Source: Congeria kusceri (lineage: Eukaryota; Mollusca; Bivalvia; Myida; Dreissenidae). Taken from it: a stretch of 64,000 nucleotides of DNA. Below the pieces are notes generated by a model that was not told the origin of the DNA, did not search any database, and saw only the letters and a program-made list of their open reading frames with translations. Below are positions 25,609 through 38,000 of the stretch, piece by piece. The DNA lies in assembly GCA_027627225.1 (NCBI GenBank), contig CM051028.1, positions 21,158,201-21,222,200 of the forward strand, read 5' to 3'. How positions within the stretch are numbered: position 1 is the first letter of the stretch; every line of letters starts with the position of its first letter. Both the position numbers and the translations under genes were made by a program.

Positions 25609-25618
25609 GAAAGTATTA
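25609..25618. repeat. Target-site duplication, right copy
   Basis: Exact copy of the decamer at 19642-19651, abutting the 5' end of the LINE. Confidence 0.75.
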
Positions 25619-25798
25619 ATATTGGCATATAATAAAGGTTAAAATAATGTACGTCTTATGGGCTAAGAGGTTATGCATTCTGAGACAAAATCATTTTATT
25701 ATTTTGGTTGTGTTTGTTTGGCCCTTTTCTTGTTTACACGTTGACGTCAGATTTGTGGGTATCTTATATAACCACAGTATGCACATTCGTGTTTACGC

Positions 25799-25895
25799 GC
25801 CAGAATAGCGCATTTGGTTACAGCGCTGTCTACTGTTAATTGTTTTTACAAGTCGACGTCGTGTGTTCGATACCAACTATGGGTTGTCTTTTTTT
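25799..25895 (+). mobile_element. tRNA-like SINE head or tRNA pseudogene
   Basis: 'tagcgcatttggttacagcg' has the form of a tRNA D-arm with the A box, and 'gtgtgttcgatacca' (25861-25875) is a good B box. The spacing is slightly longer than in a tRNA, and a run of Ts (25888-25895) follows as in Pol III termination. The acceptor stem does not pair, so it is not a functional tRNA gene. Confidence 0.55.
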
Positions 25896-26164
25896 AAGTA
25901 CACTTCTGTATTGGTTTTTGCCAAAAAAAAATTATTAAAAAAAATATTCATACGTTATTTATTGTTTATGAGTTTGTATTGCTTATTTCTTTGACCTGAT
26001 AACATTAAAATTGAATTTAGAATGATGTACCTTAAATCTGGAGTGTGGCGTTTGAATAGACCATTTTATACCGATCTTCGTCGAATATCTACGTATTACT
26101 CCGAAACGTTTCAGAGCACAATAATTCTCAGATATCGGTCAACAAATGGGATCATTGTAATTGC

Positions 26165-26372
26165 TATCTATAGAGCGGGCCGCTGATGTTTGCTAAAAAA
26201 AATAATTATTTATTATGTACATGAATATAACATTCTCTTCATGACAAACAATAAATACAATTGTTCATAATTATGTTCATTTCTAGACTGTATGTCGAAG
26301 ATATGTTTATAACTTAATTTTAACCGCTTATGCAAACAATTATGTTAAATTTAATCCCCAGAATATGCAACA
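26165..26372. repeat. Dispersed repeat family C, copy 2
   Basis: Second copy of the repeat at 16220-16425, same orientation, diverged by substitutions and small indels. Confidence 0.7.
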
Positions 26373-26390
26373 GTTATTGGTAGACCTCAA

Positions 26391-27149
26391 ACCATTGTTA
26401 GCTCACCTGAGCACAAAGTGCTTGGAGAGCTATTTGTATACACTGTCTAGGATCTCGGTAATGCAAGAAATAGGCACGGGACGCTCACGGTTGTAGGACG
26501 ATTTAGCAGTAGGTTGTGTTTTGTAATTAGAGTAAGAACAAGCAAATGAAACACCTAAATCGGATTGTGACAAAATCATTTGTTAACTGAACTGTTTTAG
26601 TATTTGTTTTTGTTAGGAGATAGGAGAAGTTATAAAAACTAATTTAATTTGATGTTACTTATTTTTTCTTTTTTTGATTTAATATTAGATCTACCTTAAT
26701 AATGGACCGAGTGCTTTTTTGTTGAAGAAAAGTATATTAATAGCTTGGTTATTAATTTTAAACGACACTTTGTAAAATTGTAACTTAATTTAATATGACT
26801 ACATCAATGATTTTCTAAACAAAAATTAGCACCTGTAGGAATGTAACGGACATAAGGACGACGTCTTTATAAAGTAACGGCTGCATGTCGACCCTGTTAC
26901 AGTAGCGGGGCGATTTTTCAACAATAATTAGATTAGTTTTGAGGAAAATGATGTGGACTTAGACGAAACAGACGTCTCCATGAATGTTGCTGTGTATCAG
27001 TATGACCATCACCGGATTGTAGAACATTTCCTTAGAGTAAATTATCAATGCAAATACTGTGAATATTCTTTCTATCATAAAGTCATTTACCATGTTCACA
27101 ACTGCTTAATCGTAATATTTAATAAACACAGGATGATAACTCCCTGAAA
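26391..27149. other. Intergenic stretch, no gene supported
   Basis: An open segment of 64 codons at 26953-27147 contains a Cys/His cluster (CKYC...HVHNC) but lacks proper zinc-finger spacing and has no neighbouring exons. I do not call it. Confidence 0.35.
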
Positions 27150-27240
27150 CATCATCCGACCGAACAACCAGACAATATTTGTATGTCCTTTTGCTAGGTA
27201 TGCTGCATATAAAGTTTCATTGAATTCGAGTTATTACTTC
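27150..27240. repeat. Interspersed repeat fragment D1
   Basis: The phrase 'tgctgcatataaagtttcat' and its flanks recur at 27967-27986. This family ends with 'acgaagtaacggacggaag'-type sequence downstream. The fragment is cut off by the SINE at 27243. Confidence 0.55.
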
Positions 27241-27242
27241 AG

Positions 27243-27485
27243 GCGCATCCGTGGTCTAGTGGTAACGCACTGGCTTCACAATCCATGGATCGCAGATTCG
27301 AGCCCTCACCACACCCTTACTAACCGTTGAACAGATGTGTAATGTACTTGGTGCTTCACATCGGGCACTAAAAAGACACAGGGTCACGTCTGGAATGGGA
27401 CATCTCCTGTATCTTCTACTATCCCCCGTAACCCATCAAGTCTTTTTGGGGCGATATCCATATGGGAGAGAATACCGGTGCACTC
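27243..27485 (+). mobile_element. tRNA-derived SINE
   Basis: The head resembles a tRNA: 'gcatccgtggtctagtggta' contains an A box, and 'gcagattcgagccct' (27292-27306) contains a B box with correct spacing. A tRNA-unrelated body of about 170 bp follows, with 'cggtgcactcgataaa' near its end. The two boxes make this a Pol III-transcribed SINE rather than a tRNA gene, because the T-arm side does not complete an acceptor stem. The 3' limit is approximate. Confidence 0.7.
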
Positions 27486-27539
27486 GATAAAAATGTACTT
27501 CAAACGCAGCAATGAGATCTCGAAAACGTCGATTTTCTA

Positions 27540-27879
27540 TTAAGGGGGCATATCGACGGTATTTATCATAAATATAAACACGTATTAAAACAGTAGAATA
27601 TTTACATTTGTCACAAAAATATTTTTGTCAGCAAAATAAATTGATGGAATTAATAAGAAACAAACACTTCGCAAAAAAGACTAGATTCACGATTCCAGCA
27701 GGATTTGAACTCACGCCTTCACTATTGCGCACTCCTACGCTAGACTACATTGATCAATAGTGCGCATGATTGTAGCAATATTAAATGTACATTTCATTAA
27801 TTTTCCTATTTCTACTAATGTTTTAGCCCGCGAAAAGTGTCACTGAGACACCTTTTTATTTATCGATATGCCCCTTTAA
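27540..27879. mobile_element. Small TIR element with TTAA ends, carrying a tRNA-like insert
   Basis: The ends 'ttaagggggcatatcga' (27540-27556) and 'tcgatatgcccctttaa' (27863-27879) are inverted repeats with one mismatch in 17. TTAA sits at both edges, as for piggyBac-type target sites. There is no coding capacity. On the minus strand, 27690-27765 contains 'gagttcaaatcctgctgg', a good B box, preceded by an A-box-like 'tagtctagcgtaggag'. A tRNA-like sequence is therefore nested inside. Confidence 0.6.
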
Positions 27880-27883
27880 AATG

Positions 27884-28090
27884 TCAAATTTATAATGAAA
27901 AGCAATAACTTTCCTGCAATTCACCAGAACTGAACGACATAAAAGCATGCACTTGTCAACTCTGCTGCATATAAAGTGTCATTGAAATCGAGGCATATAT
28001 CCTGAGATCTCGTGCGGAAACGAAGTAACGGACGGAAGAAAATAGCAGCGGAATAAGGAATCGGATGGACGGACAAAGCTCCGATTAAAT
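27884..28090. repeat. Interspersed repeat fragment D2
   Basis: Shares 'tgctgcatataaagt(g/t)tcat' with fragment D1 and ends in 'acggacggaag', 'ggatggacggacaaagc'. That terminal signature is typical of a repeat family I recognise from bivalve genomes, of unknown class. Confidence 0.55.
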
Positions 28091-28988
28091 GCTTTCTCAT
28101 TCGGTCAGCATAATAAAAGAAGTCGCCACATGTCCGTTACATTAAATATTAGATCGTCATTGTAGCCGTAACAGCGTCGTCTCGTGACCGTGACAGTTTG
28201 GCTTCCAAAATAGTATATACTAGTCATTTAAAGCAAGTAAGACAATCACCACGGAGCTTTAAAGGTATAGGCATACATCTGTCTTGGACTTTAATTACGT
28301 TTGCAAATACTTTGAACACATGTTTTCGTTATTATAAATATTCTATCTACGAATTCATCTTGGGAGCATTAAGTATAGTCATTTAATTAAGAGAAATGTA
28401 TATAATATTAGTCATAATAATACATGTACGCTTATATTTCAGTAACCACTTCTAACAGTAAAATACACAGGATGCTTAACACATTTGATTTCTAACCGTT
28501 TCAAACCTTGCATGCAGTTATTTGTACATGCAACATTGATAACTTCAGAGCGTGCATTAACATCGTTTGTCATCACTGGACAGAAAATTATCGAAGAGAA
28601 AGCAAATCTTGACCTTATAGCACAGCCATCGCAATTATTGCATTGCAACTAGTTCACAAAAACTGTCTGCGATATCGACATCAAAATCTACTGTTTCTGC
28701 ATTTTCCAGAATTGTCACTGACTTAATGAAAACGGGTCAGGTAAGAATACCAAGAAAATTGATTAGAGAACCAATAGGAAAAACACCGCACATCCAATAA
28801 CAACTCGTACATTACCTGATCCAAAATGGCCACCCTGCCCAAGTAAGGCCTGTCCAAGAAAGGCGCTTTGTGCTTTTTATATACTGCTATAATGCAATCG
28901 ATGAAAATACCTTATTGTATAAATGGTTGAAAACTGAACCGTGTGTGACGATATTATCAGAACGAAGTATATTGTCGATAGTATGTAC
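28091..28988. other. Intergenic stretch, no gene supported
   Basis: No recognisable exon or repeat. Short open segments here have no domain signature. Confidence 0.4.
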
Positions 28989-29479
28989 ATGTTTAGTTTA
29001 AACATGTATATTGATTTATCATGTACAATTGGCAAATATACAAATAGATTCACTAAACAATAAGAATAAGAAAAGGATTTAAACTAAAAATTATATTCTT
29101 ATATGGTTTTTTACACATATAAATGATACGGTTTTATAGAACAAACGACAAGCATGTATGCCAAACAAATATGTATACCTTATATATATGATAAGTTTTA
29201 GAAAGACAAACAAAAGAGGAGAAAAAAACAAGGAGTGGAGGATTGGTGATGCAGTGATTCAGATTGTTATAAAAACGTCCGGGATTCGCTTATATACTTT
29301 TGGACGTGAAGAAAAATGGTGGAAATTTCATTATCGTCTAGATTTATATTGCCGAGTAAAATTACATTGAGGTCTACTTTGCGACTTATACTAGAAATAT
29401 AGTTAATTAATTGTGTAAAAAAATATGGGCACATAAAAAGAAAGTGATAATTCGATTAAATGACACCACAGGAACACAG

Positions 29480-31480
29480 TGGAGAAGCAACGAAATTTTT
29501 TACAAATAGATTTTTATTTAGCGAACTTGGTTCCTTTACGCGTGTGAAGCATTCATAGATAACGATTACCAACATAATCGTACGAAGGGTTCTTTACTAA
29601 GTTTCAGTTCAGCTTGTATATAAAGTTATTCAACGAGGCGCTATTTTTTTACTTCTTCTGGTATATTTTCTAATAACTGAGGGTAAAAGATTTATAATAA
29701 AGAGTTGATCTAGTTTCTGATGTTCGAAGATCATTAGCGTTTTGAAAATTATACCTAGAAATACAAGATGTACCAGATCCATCAAATACTTTTAAATTTT
29801 TCATTTTATCAAATAATATAAGCTGCTGTTTATAGGGTTGATCTTGCAAAGGTTCCAAATTAATTTCTTTATGTAATTCTGATAGGAAAACACATTTTGA
29901 TGCAATTCGCGCCGCTGCGTTTTCATTTTTTCTAAATCGTGTTTTTCTGCCTGGGTGCAATTATCCCATATTGCATCTAAGAATTCTAATAAGGGGCGTA
30001 TAAACAATGTATACATTGTTTCGAGCGATTTGCGGTCAAGTTTAACTCTCAATTTGCGCATAATATTAATTCTACTCCAGGCTTTGTCTTTTATATATTT
30101 AATATGAATGTGCCATTTACAATCGTTCGAAAGAATAACTCCAAGATGTTTATGAGAACTGACATCTGGTATATGTGTGGTAAGCATCGTAAAGTGATAT
30201 TCATTCGGTTGTTGTTTTCTTGAGTAAGTTAATGGTTCTGATTTGGAGGGGTTAAATGCAACATGCAATTTTAGAGCGCCATTAGATATTGCGTCGATGT
30301 CGTTTTGTAATAATGCATTTGAGGTATTGAAGTGCCTCACCTTGTCAAAGGTCTAATGGATGTCAAACAAGTCAGCTTTAACCTCTAGCCCATAGTCCAG
30401 GGCTTTGCACAACGTGTCATATAAATAGGTAAGTTGGTTTGTGATAGAGTCACCGGGCAAGCGCCCCGACGGAAATGAGGTAAGTATTCTGTTATTATTA
30501 AGATGGTTATAAACATGTTTAAATATTATTTTTTTCAAAAACTTTTTCCATTGTATAAAGCAACGATATTGGTCGAGAGTTACTTATTACTTTTAGATCG
30601 CCATTGTTAAAAACTGCACTGACATTAGCATCTTTCCAACAGCTTGGTATTATACATTTGTTGAGCGAGAAACTGAAGAAGTCGCATAAAGGAGTGGACA
30701 GTTTAACCTAACACTCTTTTAAAATACAGTTACGTAAACCATAACGCCCTGAAGCTTTGTCAACAGAAAGTGACTTAATAATATCGTAAACATCAGTAGG
30801 TGTGATAATGAACGAATCTAGCGGGTTTGCAATTGATACATTAATGGGCTGCAGTGCGTCGTCGTTATCAATGTAAATGTTTGACTGACTTTGAAAAAAA
30901 TTGTTTAGAAGGTTCGCCTTCTCATATCAATCAGTTGTAGTGGCGTTATCGGCAGAATTTACGAGTGCAGATATTATGCTAGGCCTAGTGATAAATGACT
31001 AAAAAATCATCCAGCAGTCCTTAGATGAATGATTATTGTGTTAAAGTTTTACACTTAAGCTTTCGTAGTAGTTATCTTTAGCTTGTCTAATTAATGATAT
31101 GGTATTGCTTCTTATTGTTCGAAATTTGGACTAATAATAATCAGTATTTTTCGATTTTGCATATATTATCTTATTTTTATTATCCTGTTTGGGATACAAT
31201 GTTTAGCATTACCGATAATAGTATCGGTGATATTAGTGCAATATGTATCAACATCAATACTTACAATACTATTCCAATCAAATGTAGAAAAAACTTTCGC
31301 GTAACATATCGTAATTAACATCGTTATATTTCCATATGTAAGGTTCACATGCTTTTGCATTTGGCTTATTACATTTAAATACACCATACAAAGGACAATA
31401 GTAGCGATGTTGTTCATCAAGAAAAGGTTCGCCAAAACCTGATAATGCCAAACTATCTGGATTACTTACTAATAATAAAT
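29480..31480 (-). pseudogene. LINE ORF2 remnant (RT and C-terminal part)
   Basis: Several frames together retain the reverse-transcriptase C-terminal region and thumb (30340-29801, matching 'NPSKSE', 'HKHLGV', 'LDRKSLE'). Part of the palm survives at 30353-30538 ('ILTSF.SG.LPGDS'), and the linker before RT at 31166-31435 ('VDTYCTNITDTI'). The segment holding the catalytic FADD appears deleted around 30340-30353. The protein cannot be active. Confidence 0.85.
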
Positions 31481-33789
31481 ACCATAATTATTAGAGCGTC
31501 AAACAATCCTCCATCGTTTAGACAGTAAACAAGGTAGACAATGGAAATGAGAAAGTTTATAAAAAAAATATAGAAGTATATAATTGGTCATTATAGATAT
31601 GAACTGGTCATTCATATAATGTACAAGTGCCACAAAACTAATGAACGGCATTCGTAGTGGCCAGTATTATTGATGGAGAACATACATAAATGCATTGTTA
31701 TGCAGGTACAGCGTGCACAATCGGTTATACAAAGATACATAGGTACAATCATGTATTTAAAAAAAATTACACGTATATTACAATTTTTGTACACATACAC
31801 CGTACACGTTCGGTAATACAAAATATACTTCGGAACAATATTTGCATCGAATATTGTTAGAAATTGCTGTATCGTATACATATTAATTACGAACAATAGT
31901 TAAATAAGTATTACATGTGTGACAGTTATGGTACTCATTATAGTTTTAACTGTACGGCTCAGAATATTGAAATCAACTACGTCATCAAAATACTTTTAAT
32001 TGTTATGCTACTTAATGGAGTTCTGATTTGTATGTATTTCACCTTTTGAAAATGTAGTTTAGCTAGATATAGATATTTAAGGTGTTCTTATCGCATCAAT
32101 GATAGCATCAATATCAACAGTTTGAAGAGTATACATTTATTTATTAGATGCCACGATGAAGTATCTTTAACAATAGTCAATATAACTATGTCAGATTTAT
32201 AATAAGTTTGAAAAGTGAACAATGAGCAAAATAGTTTTAGACTTTGTACGTTATATTGTACATTTTTGTTAAAGAAATCACATTGTTGTCTGTAATTATA
32301 ACAATAAGTCGGTAAAGAATTTAACAGAAGCAATTAGATTCGTTCATACAGTGTATAGTAGTTTCCATTTTACAATCAGCAAATTAATGACTGAAGTGAC
32401 AACACTGTTAATCGGAAATAACACAACTATGGTTATCAATTATTCAACGAGTTTAAAACATTTTCCACGAGATACACGCATTCCGCAGATATGTTGAAAT
32501 GACAGATGACATATTGCTACTGTTAACATGTAGAGTATACAATTTTTATATCTGTCGTTTATTCTTACACAATACTCACATTTTTTTAAAGACTATTTGT
32601 CGCTCTGATGCGTGGCAAATAAATCACTCGGGCTAACGCATTCGTGATTTCAATCCCATATGTCAGAACTCCAAATCTTCGGTCGCCCGCCGATAATCAA
32701 CGACAAAAATCGAATATTATTGTTTAATTAAATCTAATCGTAGTAACACTGATGAAGGCGTTTTGCAGTAGTTTATTTACTGTTGTTGCCATGATTAGGT
32801 CTTTCAATCTACAACAATACACTGCTGTAAATATAACAGGTCAGATTATTTCAGATTGTTTATAATATTGTAATAAGTGTACTGTTCACTTAATACATGG
32901 TATGGATATACAATTTCTAAAAAGAAAACATTACTATTAACATAACTGGTCAAAATTCGTTTTGTGCGATGAAATAAATTTGTTTAATATACAACTATTA
33001 TAAATGTCCCATTCAATCAATATACATTAATATAATAAAATGTTTGATTTTGATACGTGTTTACAACACCGCATAGTTTGTACGTTTTTAAGAATTCCTA
33101 TTTATAAAATTCTTACGAAAAAGAAACGTAGAAATAGTTTGGTGTAAAGCTTAAATATAACAAAGTAGTACAAATGTGTGATGCATTACAATTTGGGTTA
33201 TCCAAATTCAAGCAGCCCTACAGAAATGAAAAGTAGGGTCTGCTTTGGGATATATGCGTATATATAAGCAGTGTGACAACATATATAGCACGCTGGGAAA
33301 GATGTGTTTCTAAATCATTTCACACTATAAAGCATAACTATACTTCGTTAAATAGCAATACTTTATGTTTGTAGCCAACACGGTACAAATACATGTTTGT
33401 ACAATTACACATTTAATACATCTTAAATTAATGAAATATAGTAATATGCGTTTCTTTATGTTACATTAAAATGCTCAACTGAAAATCGTAAAAAGATCAT
33501 GTAAGTATAATTGTAACCAGCAAAATAAAATAGTGATAAATGCCGTCTAAACACCTTGATATAATATCACTAAACGTTCAATTCAGATTTATCCTGAACA
33601 CGAGGCATAGTTACCAATTATAGTACAATGGAGAAGTTAAGACAGTAGACAATAACTAAGAAGTGTTAAATGATATATACTAGTAATCAGCTTGAATATA
33701 AGTCCGACATGTTTTCCACGTTTAACTCAACGTTTATGGTAACTTCATAATAAATACGTATGTGTATACTGTTCGGCGAAGATAGCATT

Positions 33790-34525
33790 ACACTTATGCG
33801 TCATTGCCACTTGCGACAGAGGCGTAAGATTTGTTGGCTTTGGAGCGGTGCTCAGTTATCTGTTCTGGTTTTTCAATTCGATGAATAACCCGTTTAAGGT
33901 TCCGAACTAGAATTGTTCCATAATGTGTCCACAAAATTTCTACAAGTTTGACAAAATTGCCATTGTATCGGTCGGACGTTTTAGCCCGAGATCACACACT
34001 ATAAAGTTTTTGTCGGGCTCTGTAAGACACGAACCTGACACAATTATATTATTGGGCTTTGATTCCGGGTGTTTCCATTGCAAGGATTCCCTTGTCAGTG
34101 TCCTCCACTCCGGCTTCCGGGATTCCATGGCCACGTAGGCAATTGCGGTGACTGTATTGTTCCGCTCAGACTGCTTGCAACTGTAGCTCAGTCACCTGTT
34201 GTTTGAGACATTTGTTTTTTTGCTTTAGGGGCTCACTTTTGTCGTTGAGCGAGGCATTTATTCCAGTTATGACCTGCGGTATGAAAGCCTGCAGAACTGA
34301 GCTAACCATGGCCTCAAGGTCAGTTTTGAACATATCATGCATTTGTTTGGTTATTGTTTCTAAATCAGCATCGCTAAGATGAATCTGGATTTATGATTGC
34401 ACTGCTCTGCATAATATCAGAATCAGACAATTTTATTATTTTGTTTCCAGTTTCTAGGGCAATATTCGAAGTGGATAATTCCAGTTTATCAGGTCGTTGT
34501 ACGTTTGTGGACTGGTTATTCATGT
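33790..34525 (-). pseudogene. LINE ORF1 remnant
   Basis: Aligned with the intact ORF1 at 24356-25216. The N-terminal 'RPDKLELSTSNIALETGNK' block matches the intact protein, and nucleotide similarity continues through the coiled-coil and RRM regions. Stops and frameshifts break it repeatedly. Confidence 0.8.
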
Positions 34526-35025
34526 TGACGCTATTTGTTTTCACCAGTATAGATGTGACGCGCAGCAATGTACGAACTAGTTACCGTTAGTTAACGGTAA
34601 AATGATTAAGTTCACATATAATAGTGGTGAACACTGGCGTCTGATTGGGAACAGGTAGAAGCTAGTTGACTGTGATATAGGTCAACAAACAAAGGAGTGT
34701 CTATGAAATACCTTTGGCGAAATGGATATCCACAAATATCTCATTTTTCAGATAATCCACATCAAAATATGTTTCACAAACACACGACCCTAGCAATGAT
34801 AGTTACACAAATCACTTTTTAGACCAGAAGGATATGTAAAAACTCCTATAATCTAGCGAGTTATAAAAGCACGTCCACAACTGCCATTACCGGAAACTAA
34901 CGGCATTTTTTTCATTATTGAGTATTGTTTGTTGTGGCGTTATACAGAATATCAGTTCCAATAACAAACATTTAAGAACAAACACAGTCAAATTGCTTAA
35001 CTATAATATTTGGTACAGAATCTAG

Positions 35026-38000
35026 CTAATACACATTAAACACCAGGATGGTGTTGGACCATTGCCCCACAATGATGGAGGCTGTATTGCTGTTGTAGTA
35101 GACTGACTCAGGGTTTCGAAGTCGATTTTTGAGCGTAGCCACAGTGGCTAGCTTCTTCGTACGCTCACTATCCACCTGAAGGATTCTGTGGGTTGTGCGT
35201 GAACATACCAGCACTTGCCCAACAGTGGTCACATGCAGACCCCAAGAGCTTTGTCGTTCGGGATCAGTCAAAGGCCAGAGTGAGGAGCAATAACGCGAAA
35301 TTCCGGACATAACTTATTTAAATTGGATCTTTTAGTCAGACAGCCTGTTATTTATTTCCATATTACAATGCATATGAATTATATAAAACGGTGGTCATTA
35401 TCGTTATGTTTAGTATGAGTAATAGTGTAATATCATTATACAAATATAAATATTCTTGTATAATAAAACCTGTTTTTTTTATCAAAGACTGTTGTGAGTG
35501 TTAACTGTCTATACATAGATGTAGATATTGTTTTATACATATAACATTATTTAACAGCATTGTTTATTTTCAGATCCGATAAGACTGTCCAGACTGTCCC
35601 CAAACAGATGTGGTGTGATCATACATCCACACTACTTACGTTCTGCGCAGCAAAATCTGTGTTATTATTCAAGAGTTATATCGCGCAAAACGTAACAAAA
35701 CACTAATTGGCCATAAAGATTCAAAAAGCAAATGATAATCGATCTCAGTCAGCCGATATAAAGCAGTATTACATCATTGGAGCTTATAACCCCAAAATCT
35801 AGATACAAAACTGAAAATAGTGAATGGACAATACGAAAGCTTTATAATACATATACTAACGTTTCTGTTCGTGTACTATATAAGAATAATTGTTACCTTA
35901 ATTTAGTTATTTGAATACATGTTATGTATATGTATACACACAATATGAAGCATTGTACAATCATACTGTTATATGTCTTGCGGATGAAAATAAAACAATT
36001 GTTGTGTTGTGTGTGTCTTCCCTGTTTGTCTAATTTTATGATATTTCATGCCTTATTGAGCTTTCAAGCACTACAAAGTTATTGCATGCCTCACAACAAA
36101 CAATATGTTTGCCATATTTTAAAAATGAACTGTTACTTAAGTCATCATGGCATATGTTGAGGATACACTTCACAATTACAGTTTTTATATTTGGGAGTAG
36201 TTTAGTACAACCTGTAGCTGCTTGAAAACGAAGTCTGCTAAATCATCTATTTGAACATTTCAGTAAAAATACATCAACACATATAGTTCAATAAAAAGTT
36301 ATAATATAAGTTATAACTATATTAACACCAAAGTTGTTTATTCTTTCAGTATAAAATAGTTTTGTCAAATGTAATATTATGTCATTATTTACTAACAAAC
36401 TAAACATGTAAAAGTAAATGACTGGTACTGCATATCTCTTGAATTACATGCATATCAGTTTTAATTAAAAATACATCTAACATATAACTTTAAAAAAATG
36501 CATAAAAGTGAATAAAATTATCATTCAAATAATTTCTTATAGTTACAATTAAAACATTAATTTTTGTCCAAATAAAGTTGAGAAGAATGATTAAATTTTC
36601 TCAGTTATACCAAATGTGTATTGAAGCTACAATGAAGTTATTGGGACTGAGTTATTTTCATAAATATTGTTATTTTAACAGCATGTGTTTTGATTCGTGG
36701 CAATTAAACATATGACTATTCAAATGGGATGGCTATATAGAAATATCTTTATGTAAAGAAATGAGCCTAAACATGATAGAAGCAGATGTATGCAGTGGTA
36801 TGGATTGACTTTATAAATCTATAATGAATTGTTGTGTTAATACGTTAATAAATTGTTGTGTAACACTCACAAAATGTGAATACTGAAATAAATCTGTGAT
36901 GTTACATTGAATAAATAAGTTTCAAGCTTTTTACGTAATATTGTTTTCCTATTGTGGTCGATATCTATTTAATACAGATACAAAGATTATTAAAACAAGT
37001 AATTTAACCGAAATTCCATCTGGACTATTATATCCGAAATACATTCCAGTACATTTGCCTTTTTTCTCATCTTGATTTTATATCCACACTGTTAGTTATC
37101 TTAGTATGAATCGGGAGCCAGGTTATCTATTTCTATGCAACCAGTTACAATGCTAGTAGATATTACTATAATTTCACAAACGCAATTCAGGAAATATTCA
37201 AATTGAATTGTATAAATTGCATATAAATAATTTCCAAAAAAAATTATTTATTAGAAACCAAGAGTATTCATACATTACAAAACAAGTTAAACAACACAAT
37301 AATAAGAAAACTATATATCTGACGTATCAAGTTTCTTGTGTTACATTAAAGTGTTTTGGGGCATGGCGGTGCTGTATAGAAGATAAAATGTTTTTACTAT
37401 ATCGTACTATATCGTACAAATTAACATAAACACATGGAAAACCATTTACAGCAGATGACCAGAAATTTGTAATAAAAGTACAACTATGAAGAGATCGTTT
37501 CTAGTGGACATCGTACCGATCCAAATACAAAAAGAAACGCATTGAAATCAATAAAGTAATAACGTTTTCGTAACGTTTTATCGTATAGTTTCTGTATGCG
37601 ATAGTTGGTGATGCCTCTGGAGTAATTCCGCATGTACACTAGTGTGTATTCCGTTCGTACCAAGCGTTTTGGTTTTTGCTTTTCCTAAATAAGAAAGTGT
37701 TTTCAGTCGAGTAAACGTCATTAACGTTCATTAAAACTAATGCCAATTTAAGATGCATTGCATTATATTCTATGGACTGCTGCTTTAAAACAGTATACTG
37801 TAAAAATAAATTGATAGGTGAACCTTGTACATGTGAACCTTCAATAATCAATGGTCCTAACATTACATTGTATTATTTTCCAACGAAACAAGGACATATC
37901 TACCTGATTCGTACCTGTTTGACAAGATGATATATCCTTAAACACCTTACTCAAAAGTTCTCCAGTCAGAGTGTACTTGTACAGTGCAGTACCAGAAGTA

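Larger units (their letters stand above)
28990..34895 (-). mobile_element. Decayed second copy of the LINE family
   Basis: The same organisation as the 19.65-kb element can be followed. The 3' UTR is at 28990-29480, ORF2 remnants at about 29480-31480, an enlarged spacer at about 31495-33770, ORF1 remnants at about 33790-34525, and the 5' UTR to about 34895. Numerous stops and frameshifts break both ORFs. The part encoding the ORF2 leader, the 2A motif and most of the endonuclease, equivalent to about 22550-23505 of the other copy, is absent at about 31480-31495. No target-site duplication could be found. Confidence 0.85.

Noticed and set aside
26953..27147. Cys/His-containing short frame resembling a zinc finger
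   Set aside because: Spacing CxxC-x10-HxH does not fit a C2H2 finger and no adjacent exons were found.
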